Part shown: positions 38,536 through 47,168 of the stretch, piece by piece | Layout: every line of letters begins with the position of its first letter | How positions within the stretch are numbered: position 1 is the first letter of the stretch | From: Paracoccaceae bacterium | GTDB taxonomy: Bacteria > Pseudomonadota > Alphaproteobacteria > Rhodobacterales > Rhodobacteraceae | DNA: 64,000 nt | Direction of reading: 5' to 3' | NCBI GenBank assembly: GCA_024742695.1 | Contig: JANSXY010000013.1 | Span: forward strand, 30,988-94,987 | Translations under genes and position numbers: made by a program | Notes under the pieces: model-generated | Database searches by the model: none | Seen by the model: only the letters and a program-made list of their open reading frames with translations | Told to the model about the DNA's origin: nothing

Positions 38536-39222
38536 ATGACTGACTACGTGATCGAAACGCCGCCGATCGTGGCCCTGCCGGTGGCCGGAAGCGATGCCCG
38601 GTTCCCGGTGCGCCGGGTGTATTGCATCGGGCGCAACTACGCCGCCCACGCCATCGAGATGGGGCACGATCCGAACCGCGAGGCGCCGTTCTTCTTCCAG
38701 AAGAACCCCGACAATCTCGACACCTCGGGGGCGTTTCCCTATCCCGCGAAATCCTCCGACGTGCATCACGAGGCGGAGATGCTCGTCGCGTTGAAATCCG
38801 GGGGCACCGACATCCCCGTCGCCTCCGCGCTGGACCATGTCTACGGCTACGCGCTTTGCCTCGACATGACCCGCCGCGATCTTCAGGGCGAGGCCAAGAA
38901 GCTTGGCCGCCCGTGGGAGATCGGCAAGGCCTTCGAACGCTCGGCCCCGGTCGGGCCGATCCACACCGTCGCGGAGGTCGGCCATCCCGACGAGGGCGCG
39001 GTGGTCCTGAAGGTCAACGGTGACCTGCGGCAGGAGGGCAACCTGAACCAGCTGATCTGGAAGGTGCCGGAAATGATTTCCTACCTGTCGGAGTATTTCG
39101 AGCTTGCGGCGGGCGATGTCATCCTGTCGGGCACGCCCGCCGGCGTCGGGCCGGTCGCCGTGGGCGACACGATGGAACTGACGATCGAGGGCCTCGGCAG
39201 CCTCACCGTGCAGGTCGTCTAG
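38536..39222 (+). CDS. Fumarylacetoacetate hydrolase-family protein (acylpyruvase-like)
   Basis: 228-residue single-domain FAH protein. Metal ligands are E79 and E81 (HHEAEM) and D110 (CLDMTRRD); GRNYAAHAIEMG and the C-terminal LSGTPAGVGPV loop are also conserved. Relatives are fumarylpyruvate hydrolase, acylpyruvase and oxaloacetate decarboxylase, which cleave C-C bonds of 2,4-dioxo acids. No ring-cleavage enzyme is nearby, so a small dioxo acid is a fair guess. Divergent from GntR and probably under its control. Confidence 0.88.
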   Translation: MTDYVIETPPIVALPVAGSDARFPVRRVYCIGRNYAAHAIEMGHDPNREAPFFFQKNPDNLDTSGAFPYPAKSSDVHHEAEMLVALKSGGTDIPVASALDHVYGYALCLDMTRRDLQGEAKKLGRPWEIGKAFERSAPVGPIHTVAEVGHPDEGAVVLKVNGDLRQEGNLNQLIWKVPEMISYLSEYFELAAGDVILSGTPAGVGPVAVGDTMELTIEGLGSLTVQVV

Positions 39223-39232
39223 GGCCGGGCCG

Positions 39233-39397
39233 CTAGCGCGAGGCCGCCGCGCCGGCGCGGCGGCCCGTTCCCCGGCACCTGTCGGAACAGTAGCGGACCT
39301 CGTGCCAGACCCGCGCCCATTTCCGGCGCCAGGCGAAGGGGCGCCCGCAGGCCGCGCAGGTCTTGGTCGGCAGATCGGACTTCCGGCGCATCTTCAT
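39233..39397 (-). CDS. DUF2256 zinc-ribbon-like small protein
   Basis: 54-residue protein: KSDLPTKTCAACGRPFAWRR, then WARVWHEVRYCSDRCR. The two Cys-x2-Cys/Cys-x3-Cys pairs and the FxWRRKW core define DUF2256. This family is nearly always found next to cryptochrome/photolyase genes, and here it ends three bases upstream of the photolyase start-side reading order (its ATG is followed, on the minus strand, by the photolyase stop four bases before). Function unknown. Confidence 0.85.
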   Translation of the reverse strand: MKMRRKSDLPTKTCAACGRPFAWRRKWARVWHEVRYCSDRCRGTGRRAGAAASR

Positions 39398-39400
39398 GCC

Positions 39401-40921
39401 TCAGCCTTCCAGCGGCAGGCCGAGTTGCCGGGTATCGGCCACCGGTTTGCGCCTGCCGGTGCGGGCGATGCCGCTGCGGCGGCTGCCGTGCCGGGCCTGG
39501 ATCGCCTCGGCCCGTTCCCGGAACCCTGCATCGCCGCGGACCGCCCAGATCGTGTCGCGTGCCGCCCGCGCGGCGGCGAGATGATCGATGATCGGCCAGG
39601 GATAGGCGCGGCCCAGCACCTCGGAGGCATTCTCGGCCTTCCAGGGTTCCTGCAGATGCCTGTCGGGAATCCGCGCAAGCTCGGGCACCCAGCGACGGGT
39701 GAAGGCCCCGGTCGGATCGTGATCGTGGCCCTGCTTCACGGGGTTGTAGATCCGCAACGTGTTGATCCCGGTCGTGCCCGACTGCATCTGCACCTGGCTC
39801 CAGTGAATGCCGGGTTCGTAATCGGTGAACAGCCGCGCCAGTTCCAGCCCCGGCGCGCGCCAGTCGAGCCACAGGTGGTAGCTGGCCGTCGCCATCGCCA
39901 TCGCCCGCATCCGGAAGTTCAGCCAGCCGGTCGCCCGCAGCGACCGCATGCAGGCATCGAGAAACGGCAGCCCGGTCTCGCCCAGCGCCCAGGCCCGCAG
40001 GCGGTCGCGATCGGGCGCGGCGGGGCGGATGCCGTCATAGGCCGGGTGCAGGTTGCGAAACTCGATCCGCGGCTCGTCTTCGAGCTTCTGGATGAAGTGG
40101 CAATGCCAGTGCAGCCGCCCCGAGAACGACCGCATCGCCCCGCGCCAGCGCGCCTGCGGCCCGCCGGACTGCCGTTGCAGTTCTCGCTGCCGCGCCCAAG
40201 TCGCCTGCGCGACCTCGCGCATCGACAGGCTGCCCCAGGCAAGGTGAGGCGACAGGCGCGAACAGGCCACCCGCCCCTCCAGCGGCGAGGACATCGCCGT
40301 GCGATAGGATTCGCCGCGTGCCCGCAGGAACGAATCCAGCCGTTCCAGCCCCGCCGGTCGCCCGCCCTCCTGCCGCCCCTCGCAGGGGTCGGGGGCAAGG
40401 CCAAGGTCGGCCGCCAATGGAACCCGGCCGGGATCGAGCGGCAGCGGGCGCAGGGCGGGCGCGGCCACCACGGGTTCGGCCATGAACCGGTCCCAGGCGC
40501 GGGCCCAGCCGTCGCGATCCCGCAAGCCGCGCTGCACGCCGTGGTTTCGAAGCTGGTGCCAGGCGATCCCCTGCGCGCGGCACCAGGCGGCGACCTGGCG
40601 GTCACGCGCGTAGGTCCAGCCGTTTCCCGTTTCCTCGTGCGACCAGAGCGCGGCCACCGGGTACCGGGCACGGATCTCGGCGAGCACGTCGATCACCGGG
40701 CCGTGGCGCACGATCAGCGGCTGGCCGCAAGCCGCCAGCGCGCGGCTGAGATCGGCGAGGCAATCCGCCACGAAGGCCCAGTGCCGGCCCGACATGTCGG
40801 GCTGACGCCAGAGTTCGGGTTCGACGACATAGAGCGGCAGAACGCTGCCGCGCTCCGCCGCCGCGGCCAGCGCGCGATTGTCCTGAACCCTCAGATCCCG
40901 CTTGAACCAGACCACCTGCAT
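39401..40921 (-). CDS. Cryptochrome/photolyase-family protein
   Basis: 506-residue flavoprotein of the photolyase/cryptochrome superfamily: an N-terminal antenna domain (VVWFKRDLRVQDN) and a C-terminal FAD domain with SRLSPHLAWGSLSMR, SGRLHWHCHFIQKLE, GWLNFRMRAM and the DYEPGIHWSQVQMQSGTTG block. The likely reaction is light-driven repair of pyrimidine dimers, but subgroup (CPD, 6-4 or cryptochrome) is not clear. Translated just upstream of the DUF2256 gene on the same strand. It is not the Fe-S type, which lacks this WFKRDLR start. Confidence 0.87.
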   Translation of the reverse strand: MQVVWFKRDLRVQDNRALAAAAERGSVLPLYVVEPELWRQPDMSGRHWAFVADCLADLSRALAACGQPLIVRHGPVIDVLAEIRARYPVAALWSHEETGNGWTYARDRQVAAWCRAQGIAWHQLRNHGVQRGLRDRDGWARAWDRFMAEPVVAAPALRPLPLDPGRVPLAADLGLAPDPCEGRQEGGRPAGLERLDSFLRARGESYRTAMSSPLEGRVACSRLSPHLAWGSLSMREVAQATWARQRELQRQSGGPQARWRGAMRSFSGRLHWHCHFIQKLEDEPRIEFRNLHPAYDGIRPAAPDRDRLRAWALGETGLPFLDACMRSLRATGWLNFRMRAMAMATASYHLWLDWRAPGLELARLFTDYEPGIHWSQVQMQSGTTGINTLRIYNPVKQGHDHDPTGAFTRRWVPELARIPDRHLQEPWKAENASEVLGRAYPWPIIDHLAAARAARDTIWAVRGDAGFRERAEAIQARHGSRRSGIARTGRRKPVADTRQLGLPLEG

Positions 40922-41089
40922 CCCGATCCCCCGCGCGGCATCGGCCGGGTGCCGGCCGCCGCAGCGGTGACGATAGGCGGCACGTCGCGGCCGTCCACTG
41001 CCGGTGGCTTCTGTGGCTTCGGAGGCAGCTGACCGGCCCGTTCCGCCCGGCGGCCCCCGCCCCGTGATCCGGCCGAACCGTGCCGGACG

Positions 41090-42085
41090 CTAGATCGGCA
41101 CGATCGTCGCCGCGCCGCGCGCCACGGCGACCTCGACGATCCGCGCCGCCACCGCCAGATCCTGCAGGCCGACGCCGGTACCGTCGAACACCGTGATCTC
41201 GCTGTCCGAGGTGCGACCGGGGTGCGCCTTGCCGATGACCGCGCCGATCTGGTGGATGTCGCCCTCGGCGATCAGACCGGCCGCCACCGCGTGCTGCGCT
41301 TCGCCGATCGAGACCGACTGCGCGACCTCGTCGGCGAACACCGATGCCCGGCCAAGCAGCGCGGCCTCGACCTCCTGCTTGCCCTTCGTGTCGGTCCCCA
41401 TGCAGGCGATATGGGTGCCGGGGCTGACATGTTCCGCCAGCAGCGTCGGGGCGAAGGACGAGGTGATCGTGATGATCACGTCTGCCCCGGCCAGCGCGGG
41501 CAGGTCGACGGCCTCGAACGGCACGCCCATCTCGTCCGCCACGCGGGCGAGGCCCGGCAGCATCTCGGGGTGCAGGTTCCAGCCGATCACCTTCTCGAAG
41601 CCATGCGTCTCCAGCGCCGCGCGCAGCTGGAAGCCGGCCTGGTGGCCCGCGCCGATCATGCCCAGCACCTTCGCATCCTTGCGCGCCAGGTGGCGGATCG
41701 ACACCGACGAGGCGGCGGCGGTGCGCAGCGCGGTCAGCAGGTTGCCGCCGACCATCGCGGTGACGCGGCCGCTGTCCGGGTCGAACAGGAACACGGTCGA
41801 CTGGTGATTGATCAGGCCGCGCCGTTCCAGGTTGTGCGGCCAGTAGCCGCCGGCCTTGAGGCCGAGGATGCCGCCGGCGGCGTCGAACCCGCCCTTGAAC
41901 CCGTAAAGCGCCTCCTCATGGCCCAAGGCCTCGCGGACCACCGGGAAATTCCGGGCCTTGCCGGCGGCCATCGCGGCGAACACCGCCTCGACCGCCTCGA
42001 AGGCCGCCGTGCGCGTCAGCATGTCGGCGACCATCGCCTCGGGAACGATGGCGATCTGGTGCCCCGTCATCTCGGCACCGTCCAT
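41090..42085 (-). CDS. bhcD: Iminosuccinate reductase (ornithine cyclodeaminase family)
   Basis: 331-residue protein of the ornithine-cyclodeaminase/mu-crystallin family: conserved K77 (GLKAGGYWP), the NAD-binding GAGHQAG (145-151) and a C-terminal helix bundle. In the beta-hydroxyaspartate cycle BhcD reduces iminosuccinate to L-aspartate with NADH, regenerating the amino donor of BhcA. Identification rests on family plus the complete bhcABCD order. The ATG at 42085 overlaps the bhcC stop; an ATG five codons later is possible. Confidence 0.92.
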   Translation of the reverse strand: MDGAEMTGHQIAIVPEAMVADMLTRTAAFEAVEAVFAAMAAGKARNFPVVREALGHEEALYGFKGGFDAAGGILGLKAGGYWPHNLERRGLINHQSTVFLFDPDSGRVTAMVGGNLLTALRTAAASSVSIRHLARKDAKVLGMIGAGHQAGFQLRAALETHGFEKVIGWNLHPEMLPGLARVADEMGVPFEAVDLPALAGADVIITITSSFAPTLLAEHVSPGTHIACMGTDTKGKQEVEAALLGRASVFADEVAQSVSIGEAQHAVAAGLIAEGDIHQIGAVIGKAHPGRTSDSEITVFDGTGVGLQDLAVAARIVEVAVARGAATIVPI

Positions 42086-43248
42086 CAGTAGGCCTTGCCG
42101 CGGGCCGAGACCGGCCACAGCGTTTCGACCTTGCCGCCGCGCACCCCCACGTACCAGTCGTGCACGTTGCAGGTCGGGTCGCAGTGACCGGGCACCAGCC
42201 TGAGCTTGTCGTTCACCTTCAGAACCCCGCCGGGGTCCATCACCACGCCATGCTCGTCAGAGCATTTCACGTATTCCACGTCGGTGCGTCCGAAGACCAC
42301 CGGCAGGCCGCTATCCACAGATTGCGCCTTGAGGCCGGCATCGACGATCGCCTTGTCGGCCTTGGCGTGGCTCATCACGCTGGTCAGGATGAACAGCGCG
42401 TTTTCCCATTCGCCCCGGTCGATACGGTTGCCGTCCTTGTCGAGGATGCGGCCGTAGTCGGCATCCATGAACGCGTAGGAGCCGCACTGAAGCTCGTTGT
42501 AGACGCCGGAATTCGACTCGAAATAATACGAGCCGGTGCCGCCGCCGCCGACGATGTCACAGGCCAGCCCCTCGGCGGCCAGCGTATCGACCGCGTCCTT
42601 CACCATCGCCACGGCGATGTCGATCTTGGCCTTCCGGTCCTCGTAGTTGTCCATGTGCTGCATCGCGCCCTGGTAAGCCTGGATGCCCGAGAACTTCAGC
42701 CCCGGCGCGGCGTCGATCGCCCTGGCGATCTCGACGACCGCGGGCGTCGTCGTCACGCCGCAGCGACCGGCGCCGCAATCGATCTCGACAAGGCATTCGA
42801 TGGTGGTGCCGTGTTTCTGCGCCGCCGCCGACAGATCGGCGACATTGGCCACGTCATCGACGCAGCAGATCGTGCGCGCGCCAAGCTTCGGCATCCGCGC
42901 CAGCCGGTCGATCTTGGCCCGGTCGCGAACCTGGTTGGACACCAGGACATCGGTGATGCCGCCGCGGGCGAAGACCTCGGCCTCGCTGACCTTCTGGCAG
43001 CACACGCCGACCGCGCCGCCCAGGGCCACCTGAAGCTTCGCGACATCGACCGACTTGTGCATCTTGCCGTGCACCCGGTGACGCATGCCATGCGCCTTCG
43101 CATAGTCGCCCATCTTGCGGATGTTGCGTTCCAGCGCGTCGAGATCGAGGATCAGGCAGGGCGTCTGGATGTCGCTTTCATCCATGCCGGGCAGCGCGGG
43201 CACGTCGAAGCCGACGTCGAGCGATTTCAGATCGGTCAGGTCTTTCAT
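42085..43248 (-). CDS. bhcC: Beta-hydroxyaspartate aldolase
   Basis: 387-residue fold-type III PLP enzyme of the D-threonine aldolase/alanine racemase-like family. The probable PLP lysine is K62 in RHRVHGKMHKS; EIDCGAGRCGV and the metal-binding CDPTCNVHDWYVG end are typical. BhcC condenses glycine with glyoxylate to erythro-beta-hydroxyaspartate. In isolation it would be called a D-threonine aldolase; the neighbours decide. Overlaps bhcD by the stop/start, and is 18 bases from bhcB. Confidence 0.92.
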   Translation of the reverse strand: MKDLTDLKSLDVGFDVPALPGMDESDIQTPCLILDLDALERNIRKMGDYAKAHGMRHRVHGKMHKSVDVAKLQVALGGAVGVCCQKVSEAEVFARGGITDVLVSNQVRDRAKIDRLARMPKLGARTICCVDDVANVADLSAAAQKHGTTIECLVEIDCGAGRCGVTTTPAVVEIARAIDAAPGLKFSGIQAYQGAMQHMDNYEDRKAKIDIAVAMVKDAVDTLAAEGLACDIVGGGGTGSYYFESNSGVYNELQCGSYAFMDADYGRILDKDGNRIDRGEWENALFILTSVMSHAKADKAIVDAGLKAQSVDSGLPVVFGRTDVEYVKCSDEHGVVMDPGGVLKVNDKLRLVPGHCDPTCNVHDWYVGVRGGKVETLWPVSARGKAY

Positions 43249-43266
43249 GGTCTCTCTCCCGTTCCT

Positions 43267-44238
43267 TCAGGCCTGCATCCAGGGCAGCCTGTCGAGGTCC
43301 ACGTTGCCCCCGGTGATGATCACGCCGACACGCTTGCCGCGGAACACCTCGGGGTTCTTCAGGATGGTGGCGAGCGGCACCGCGCAGGACGGTTCCATCA
43401 CGATCTTCATCCGCTCCCACGTCAGCTTCATCGCGTCGACGATCTCCTGCTCGGATGCGGTCAGGATATCGGTCACGTGGCGCGACACGAAGTGCCAGGT
43501 GTTTTCCTTCAGCGGCACCTTGAGCCCGTCGGCTACCGTCACCGGCGCATCGTCGGCGATGATCCGGCCCGCCTTGAACGACCGGTAGGCATCGTCGGCC
43601 TGCTCCGGCTCGGCGGCGTAGATCTGCACCTGCGGGGCGATGTTCGACAGCGTCAGGCAGCAGCCCGAGACCATGCCGCCGCCACCGATCGGAGCGATCA
43701 CCGCGTCGAGGGCGTCGACCTGTTCGACCAGCTCGCGCGAACAGGTCGCCTGGCCGGCGATCACGCGCGGATCGTTGTAGGGATGCACGAAATCCGCGCC
43801 GGTCCGGGCATGAAGCTCGGCGAACACCGCCTCGCGGCTGGAGGTGGAGGGTTCGCACTCGGTGATCGTGCCGCCGTAGCCGCGCACGGCGGCCTTCTTC
43901 GCCTCGGGCGCGGTGCGCGGCATGACCACGTGGCACGGGATGCCCCGGCGGCCGGCGGCATAGGCCAGCGACAGGGCGTGGTTTCCGCTGGAATGGGTGG
44001 CGACGCCGCGTGCGGCCGTCGCCTCGTCCAGCCCGAAGACCGCGTTCGAGGCGCCGCGCACCTTGAAGGCCCCGGCCTTCTGGAAGTTCTCGCACTTGAA
44101 GAACAGCTCCGCCCCGGTCAGACCGTTCAGGTAGCTCGAGGTCAGAACCGGCGTGCGGTGAATATACGGCGCGATCCGGTCATGCGCGGCGATCACGTCG
44201 TCAAGGCCAAGGCGTTCGGCGTCGATCATGTCCTTCAT
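43267..44238 (-). CDS. bhcB: Beta-hydroxyaspartate dehydratase
   Basis: 323-residue fold-type II PLP enzyme (serine/threonine dehydratase, hydroxyaspartate-dehydratase branch). PLP lysine K59 in AFKVRGASN, the tetraglycine loop IGGGGMVSG and the C-terminal VIITGGNVD are seen. BhcB dehydrates beta-hydroxyaspartate to iminosuccinate in the cycle. Twelve bases separate it from bhcA. Confidence 0.93.
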   Translation of the reverse strand: MKDMIDAERLGLDDVIAAHDRIAPYIHRTPVLTSSYLNGLTGAELFFKCENFQKAGAFKVRGASNAVFGLDEATAARGVATHSSGNHALSLAYAAGRRGIPCHVVMPRTAPEAKKAAVRGYGGTITECEPSTSSREAVFAELHARTGADFVHPYNDPRVIAGQATCSRELVEQVDALDAVIAPIGGGGMVSGCCLTLSNIAPQVQIYAAEPEQADDAYRSFKAGRIIADDAPVTVADGLKVPLKENTWHFVSRHVTDILTASEQEIVDAMKLTWERMKIVMEPSCAVPLATILKNPEVFRGKRVGVIITGGNVDLDRLPWMQA

Positions 44239-44250
44239 CCCGTTTGCTCC

Positions 44251-45441
44251 TCATTCCGCAGCCAGCGCACGCGGCGCGGCCGACACGCGGTAGGTCTGCT
44301 GCGCGGCGGCGACCCCCGATCCCAGCGCGATGTCCAGCCCGAGATCGGCCATCACCATCTCGGCCGTGGCAATCCCGCTCAGCGCCATGACATCGGTCAG
44401 GCTGCCCAGGTGGCCGATCCGGAACACCTTGCCCGCGACGGCCCCCAGCCCCGCGCCGAAGGCGACGCCATAGGTTTCCGCGGCGTGCGAGACGATCCGC
44501 CCGGCATCGAACCCGGCGGGTGTGCAGATCGCGCTGACGGTATCCGAATACAGGGCGGGGCGACGGGCGCAGAGATCGAGGCCCCAGGCCCCGACCGCCG
44601 CGCGCACGCCGTCCGCGATCCGGCGATGGCGGGCGAAGACGTTGTCCAGCCCCTCGTCCAGCAGCATCCCGCAGGCCTCCTTGAGGCCGTTCAGTAGCCC
44701 CAGCGGCGGCGTGTAGGGATAGCCGCCAGAGGCGTAGCCCGCCGCCATGTCGCGGATGTCGAAGAAGCTGCGCCGCAACCCGGCGCCCTCGACCGCCGCC
44801 ATGGCCCGGCCGGAGAACACCGCGATGCCAAGGCCCGCGGGCAGCATGAAACCCTTTTGCGAACCGGTCACCGCCACGTCGACGCCCCAGTCGTCGAAGC
44901 GGAAATCCATTGATCCGATCGAGCTGACGCCATCGACGAACAACAGCGCCGGGTGGCCCGCGGCGTCGAGAGCCCGGCGCAGCCCCGCGATATCCGACAC
45001 CACGCCGGTGGCGGTTTCGTTGTGCGTGGCCAGAACCGCGCGAATCCTGTGGCCGGTGTCGGCGGCCAGGATTTCCTCGAACCGCGCGACCGGCAGGCCC
45101 TCGCCCCAGGCGGTCTCGACGACCTCGACGGCCAGGCCGTGGCGGCGGCACATGTCGATCCATTTCTGGCTGAACATGCCGTTCCGGGCGGCCAGTACCT
45201 TGTCGCCGGGCGACAGCGTGTTGGTGATCGCGGTTTCCCAGCCGCCGGTTCCCGTCGACGGGAAGATGAACACCTCGGCGGAGGCCGATTTCACCACCGC
45301 CCGGACACCGTCGCGCGCCGGGAACAGGATCTCGCGAAAGATCGACGAGCGATGGTCGACCGTCGGCAGGTCGCAGGCCCGGCGCAAGGCTTCGGGCATG
45401 TTCGTCGGGCCGGGAATGAAGACGGGGTTCTGCGGGTTCAT
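44251..45441 (-). CDS. bhcA: Aspartate-glyoxylate aminotransferase
   Basis: 396-residue class V PLP aminotransferase of the serine-glyoxylate/alanine-glyoxylate type: IPGPTNMPEALRRA, PSTGTGGWET, the PLP lysine K196 (VTGSQKGFMLP) and a C-terminal IGHLG motif. BhcA transfers the amino group of aspartate to glyoxylate, giving glycine and oxaloacetate, the net product of the cycle. The ATG at 45441 has GGAGGAG upstream (GAGGAGGAGC region read on the minus strand). First gene of bhcABCD, divergent from bhcR. Confidence 0.93.
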   Translation of the reverse strand: MNPQNPVFIPGPTNMPEALRRACDLPTVDHRSSIFREILFPARDGVRAVVKSASAEVFIFPSTGTGGWETAITNTLSPGDKVLAARNGMFSQKWIDMCRRHGLAVEVVETAWGEGLPVARFEEILAADTGHRIRAVLATHNETATGVVSDIAGLRRALDAAGHPALLFVDGVSSIGSMDFRFDDWGVDVAVTGSQKGFMLPAGLGIAVFSGRAMAAVEGAGLRRSFFDIRDMAAGYASGGYPYTPPLGLLNGLKEACGMLLDEGLDNVFARHRRIADGVRAAVGAWGLDLCARRPALYSDTVSAICTPAGFDAGRIVSHAAETYGVAFGAGLGAVAGKVFRIGHLGSLTDVMALSGIATAEMVMADLGLDIALGSGVAAAQQTYRVSAAPRALAAE

Positions 45442-45497
45442 GGTGGAAGCTCCTCCTCTTCGGCCCCTGTCATACCGGCCCCGCCCGTAACCGGCAA

Positions 45498-45522
45498 TTT
45501 TTTTGAAATCCTTTTTCAAAAA
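45498..45522. promoter_or_regulatory. Inverted repeat in the bhcA-bhcR promoter, probable BhcR operator
   Basis: A perfect nine-base inverted repeat (TTTTTGAAA at 45500-45508, TTTCAAAAA at 45514-45522, spacer TCCTT) lies in the AT-rich region between the divergent bhcA and bhcR genes. Its form fits an IclR-type operator. BhcR of Paracoccus denitrificans is known to bind this intergenic region with glyoxylate as effector; the exact site here is inference. Confidence 0.6.
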
Positions 45523-45620
45523 TAGACGGAATGGGAAATCCTCAAATCTTGCAACGGGTTGTAATTTTTCATATCGTGAAAACGAATTTCAGAACTGTTC
45601 AGCACAGGACGACCCGCCAG

Positions 45621-46445
45621 ATGGAAACAGCCCCGATGCGGCGCAACCGCGGCCGACCCAAGGCCTGGAGCGACAAGACCGAGCAGAACACGATCAAGTC
45701 GCTCGACCGGGCGATGGAGGTGCTCGACCACCTGTCCACCCTCGCCGGGGCAACCCTGTCGGAACTGGCCGAGGATCTCGGGCAGTCGCCCGCTACCGTC
45801 TATCGCATCCTCGTGACGCTGGAGGCGCGCGGGATGGTTGAACTCGATGCCGAGGCCCAGCTTTGGCACGTCGGGCCGCGGGCCTTCCTGATCGGCGCGC
45901 GCTATCTGCGCCGGACCTCGGTGGTGGACAGGGCGCGCCCGATCCTGCGGCGCCTGATGGCCGAAACTGGGGAAACCGCCAATCTCGCCGTGGCGCGCGA
46001 CGATCATGTGATGTTCGTCAGCCAGGTGGAATGCCACGATTCGATCCGCGCGTTCTTCCCGCCCGGAACGCTGTCGCCGATGCATGCCTCCGGCGTCGGC
46101 AAGGCGCTTCTGGCCGAGATGTCCGAGCGCCGGCTGGCGGCATACCTGGACCGCGCGCCGCTCGAACGGTTTACCGAACGCACGATCACCGAGCCGAAGC
46201 GGCTGCGCGCCGAGCTGGACGGGATACGCGCGCGCGGCTTCGCGATCGACGACGAGGAAAAGACCCTTGGCATGCGCTGCATCGCCGCCGCCGTTTTCGA
46301 CTGGACCGGCGAGGCGGTGGCGGGCCTGTCGGTCTCCGGCCCCGTCAGCCGTGTCTCGCAAGCCGAGACGGAGCGCCTGGCCGGCGCCGTGAGCCGCGCG
46401 GCGGCGGGGCTGTCGGCCGCGCTGGGCGCGGATCGCCCGGCCTGA
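45621..46445 (+). CDS. bhcR: IclR-family regulator of the beta-hydroxyaspartate cycle
   Basis: 274-residue IclR regulator: basic start (MRRNRGRPKAW), winged HTH at about residues 17-75 (IKSLDRAMEVLDHLS, TLSELAEDLGQSPATVYRIL), and a C-terminal effector domain (MHASGVGKALLAEM, CIAAAVFD). Known BhcR proteins respond to glyoxylate and control the divergent bhcABCD operon. ATG 45621 was chosen because the family begins with this basic GRP-containing tail; the frame is open to 45531, which would run through the probable operator. Confidence 0.9.
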   Translation: METAPMRRNRGRPKAWSDKTEQNTIKSLDRAMEVLDHLSTLAGATLSELAEDLGQSPATVYRILVTLEARGMVELDAEAQLWHVGPRAFLIGARYLRRTSVVDRARPILRRLMAETGETANLAVARDDHVMFVSQVECHDSIRAFFPPGTLSPMHASGVGKALLAEMSERRLAAYLDRAPLERFTERTITEPKRLRAELDGIRARGFAIDDEEKTLGMRCIAAAVFDWTGEAVAGLSVSGPVSRVSQAETERLAGAVSRAAAGLSAALGADRPA

Positions 46446-46567
46446 TCGCATCCCTGTCCGCCGCCGTCCACCGCCGGGGTGACGCCGCGCCCCATTGACG
46501 CGAGCGCCCGGAACCCCGAGCCTGCCGCCATCAACCCTGGGCGGTACAAGGTAGGAGAACGAACGCG

Positions 46568-47149
46568 ATGCGCAGCCTTCTTGCATTCTTCATGACGACG
46601 GCGGCGGCGCTGGCCGACCCGGTCGGCATCACGCCGGAGATGATGTCGATCACCGTCGAGACGGGCGATGGCCCGGTCGAGATTTCGCGCATCCAGGACA
46701 ACGCGAATACCGTCACCGGCGACTGGGCGCTGACCTCGCGGCCCTGTCCGGCCTTCTGCATCCAGCCGATGACCCCGGCCGAGGGCGTGACGACGATCGG
46801 CGAACTGGAGCTTCTGGAGTTTCTGCAAGATCCAGAAGCCTTCGTCATCGATGGCCGAATCCGGCCGGAGTTCGAGGCCGGCACGATCCCCGGCGCGGTG
46901 TCGGTGCCCTACAACGAGGCGGCCGACCGGCTGGGCGAACTGGGCTGCGAGCCGGATTTCGAGGGCTTCGAATGCCCCGAGGATGCACCGCGGGTCGCGC
47001 TGTTCTGCAACGGGCCCTGGTGCGGCCAGTCGCCCGCGGCGGCGCGCCGGATGATCGAGGCGGGCTACCCGGCCGACAGGATCTACTACTATCGCGGCGG
47101 CATGCAGGTCTGGCGCGCGCTTGGCCTGACGGTGATCCCCGGCCGCTAG
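46568..47149 (+). CDS. Periplasmic rhodanese-like protein
   Basis: 193-residue single-domain rhodanese with a signal peptide (RSLLAFFMTTAAALA) and a 70-residue N-terminal segment before the domain, which contains SRPCPAFCIQP. The active-site loop is FCNGPWCGQSP, with two cysteines instead of the usual single one, followed by YYYRGGMQVW. Similar CxxxxC loops occur in periplasmic rhodaneses linked to PQQ-dependent alcohol metabolism; no such genes are near. Sulfur transfer or thiol redox function is likely. AAGGTAGGAG precedes the ATG. Confidence 0.82.
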   Translation: MRSLLAFFMTTAAALADPVGITPEMMSITVETGDGPVEISRIQDNANTVTGDWALTSRPCPAFCIQPMTPAEGVTTIGELELLEFLQDPEAFVIDGRIRPEFEAGTIPGAVSVPYNEAADRLGELGCEPDFEGFECPEDAPRVALFCNGPWCGQSPAAARRMIEAGYPADRIYYYRGGMQVWRALGLTVIPGR

Positions 47150-47168
47150 CCGGACCCCGCCGCAGGGT

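Noticed and set aside
42085..43248. bhcC as a simple D-threonine aldolase
   Set aside because: The family is shared, but its place between bhcB and bhcD in a complete cycle operon makes hydroxyaspartate aldolase the better call.
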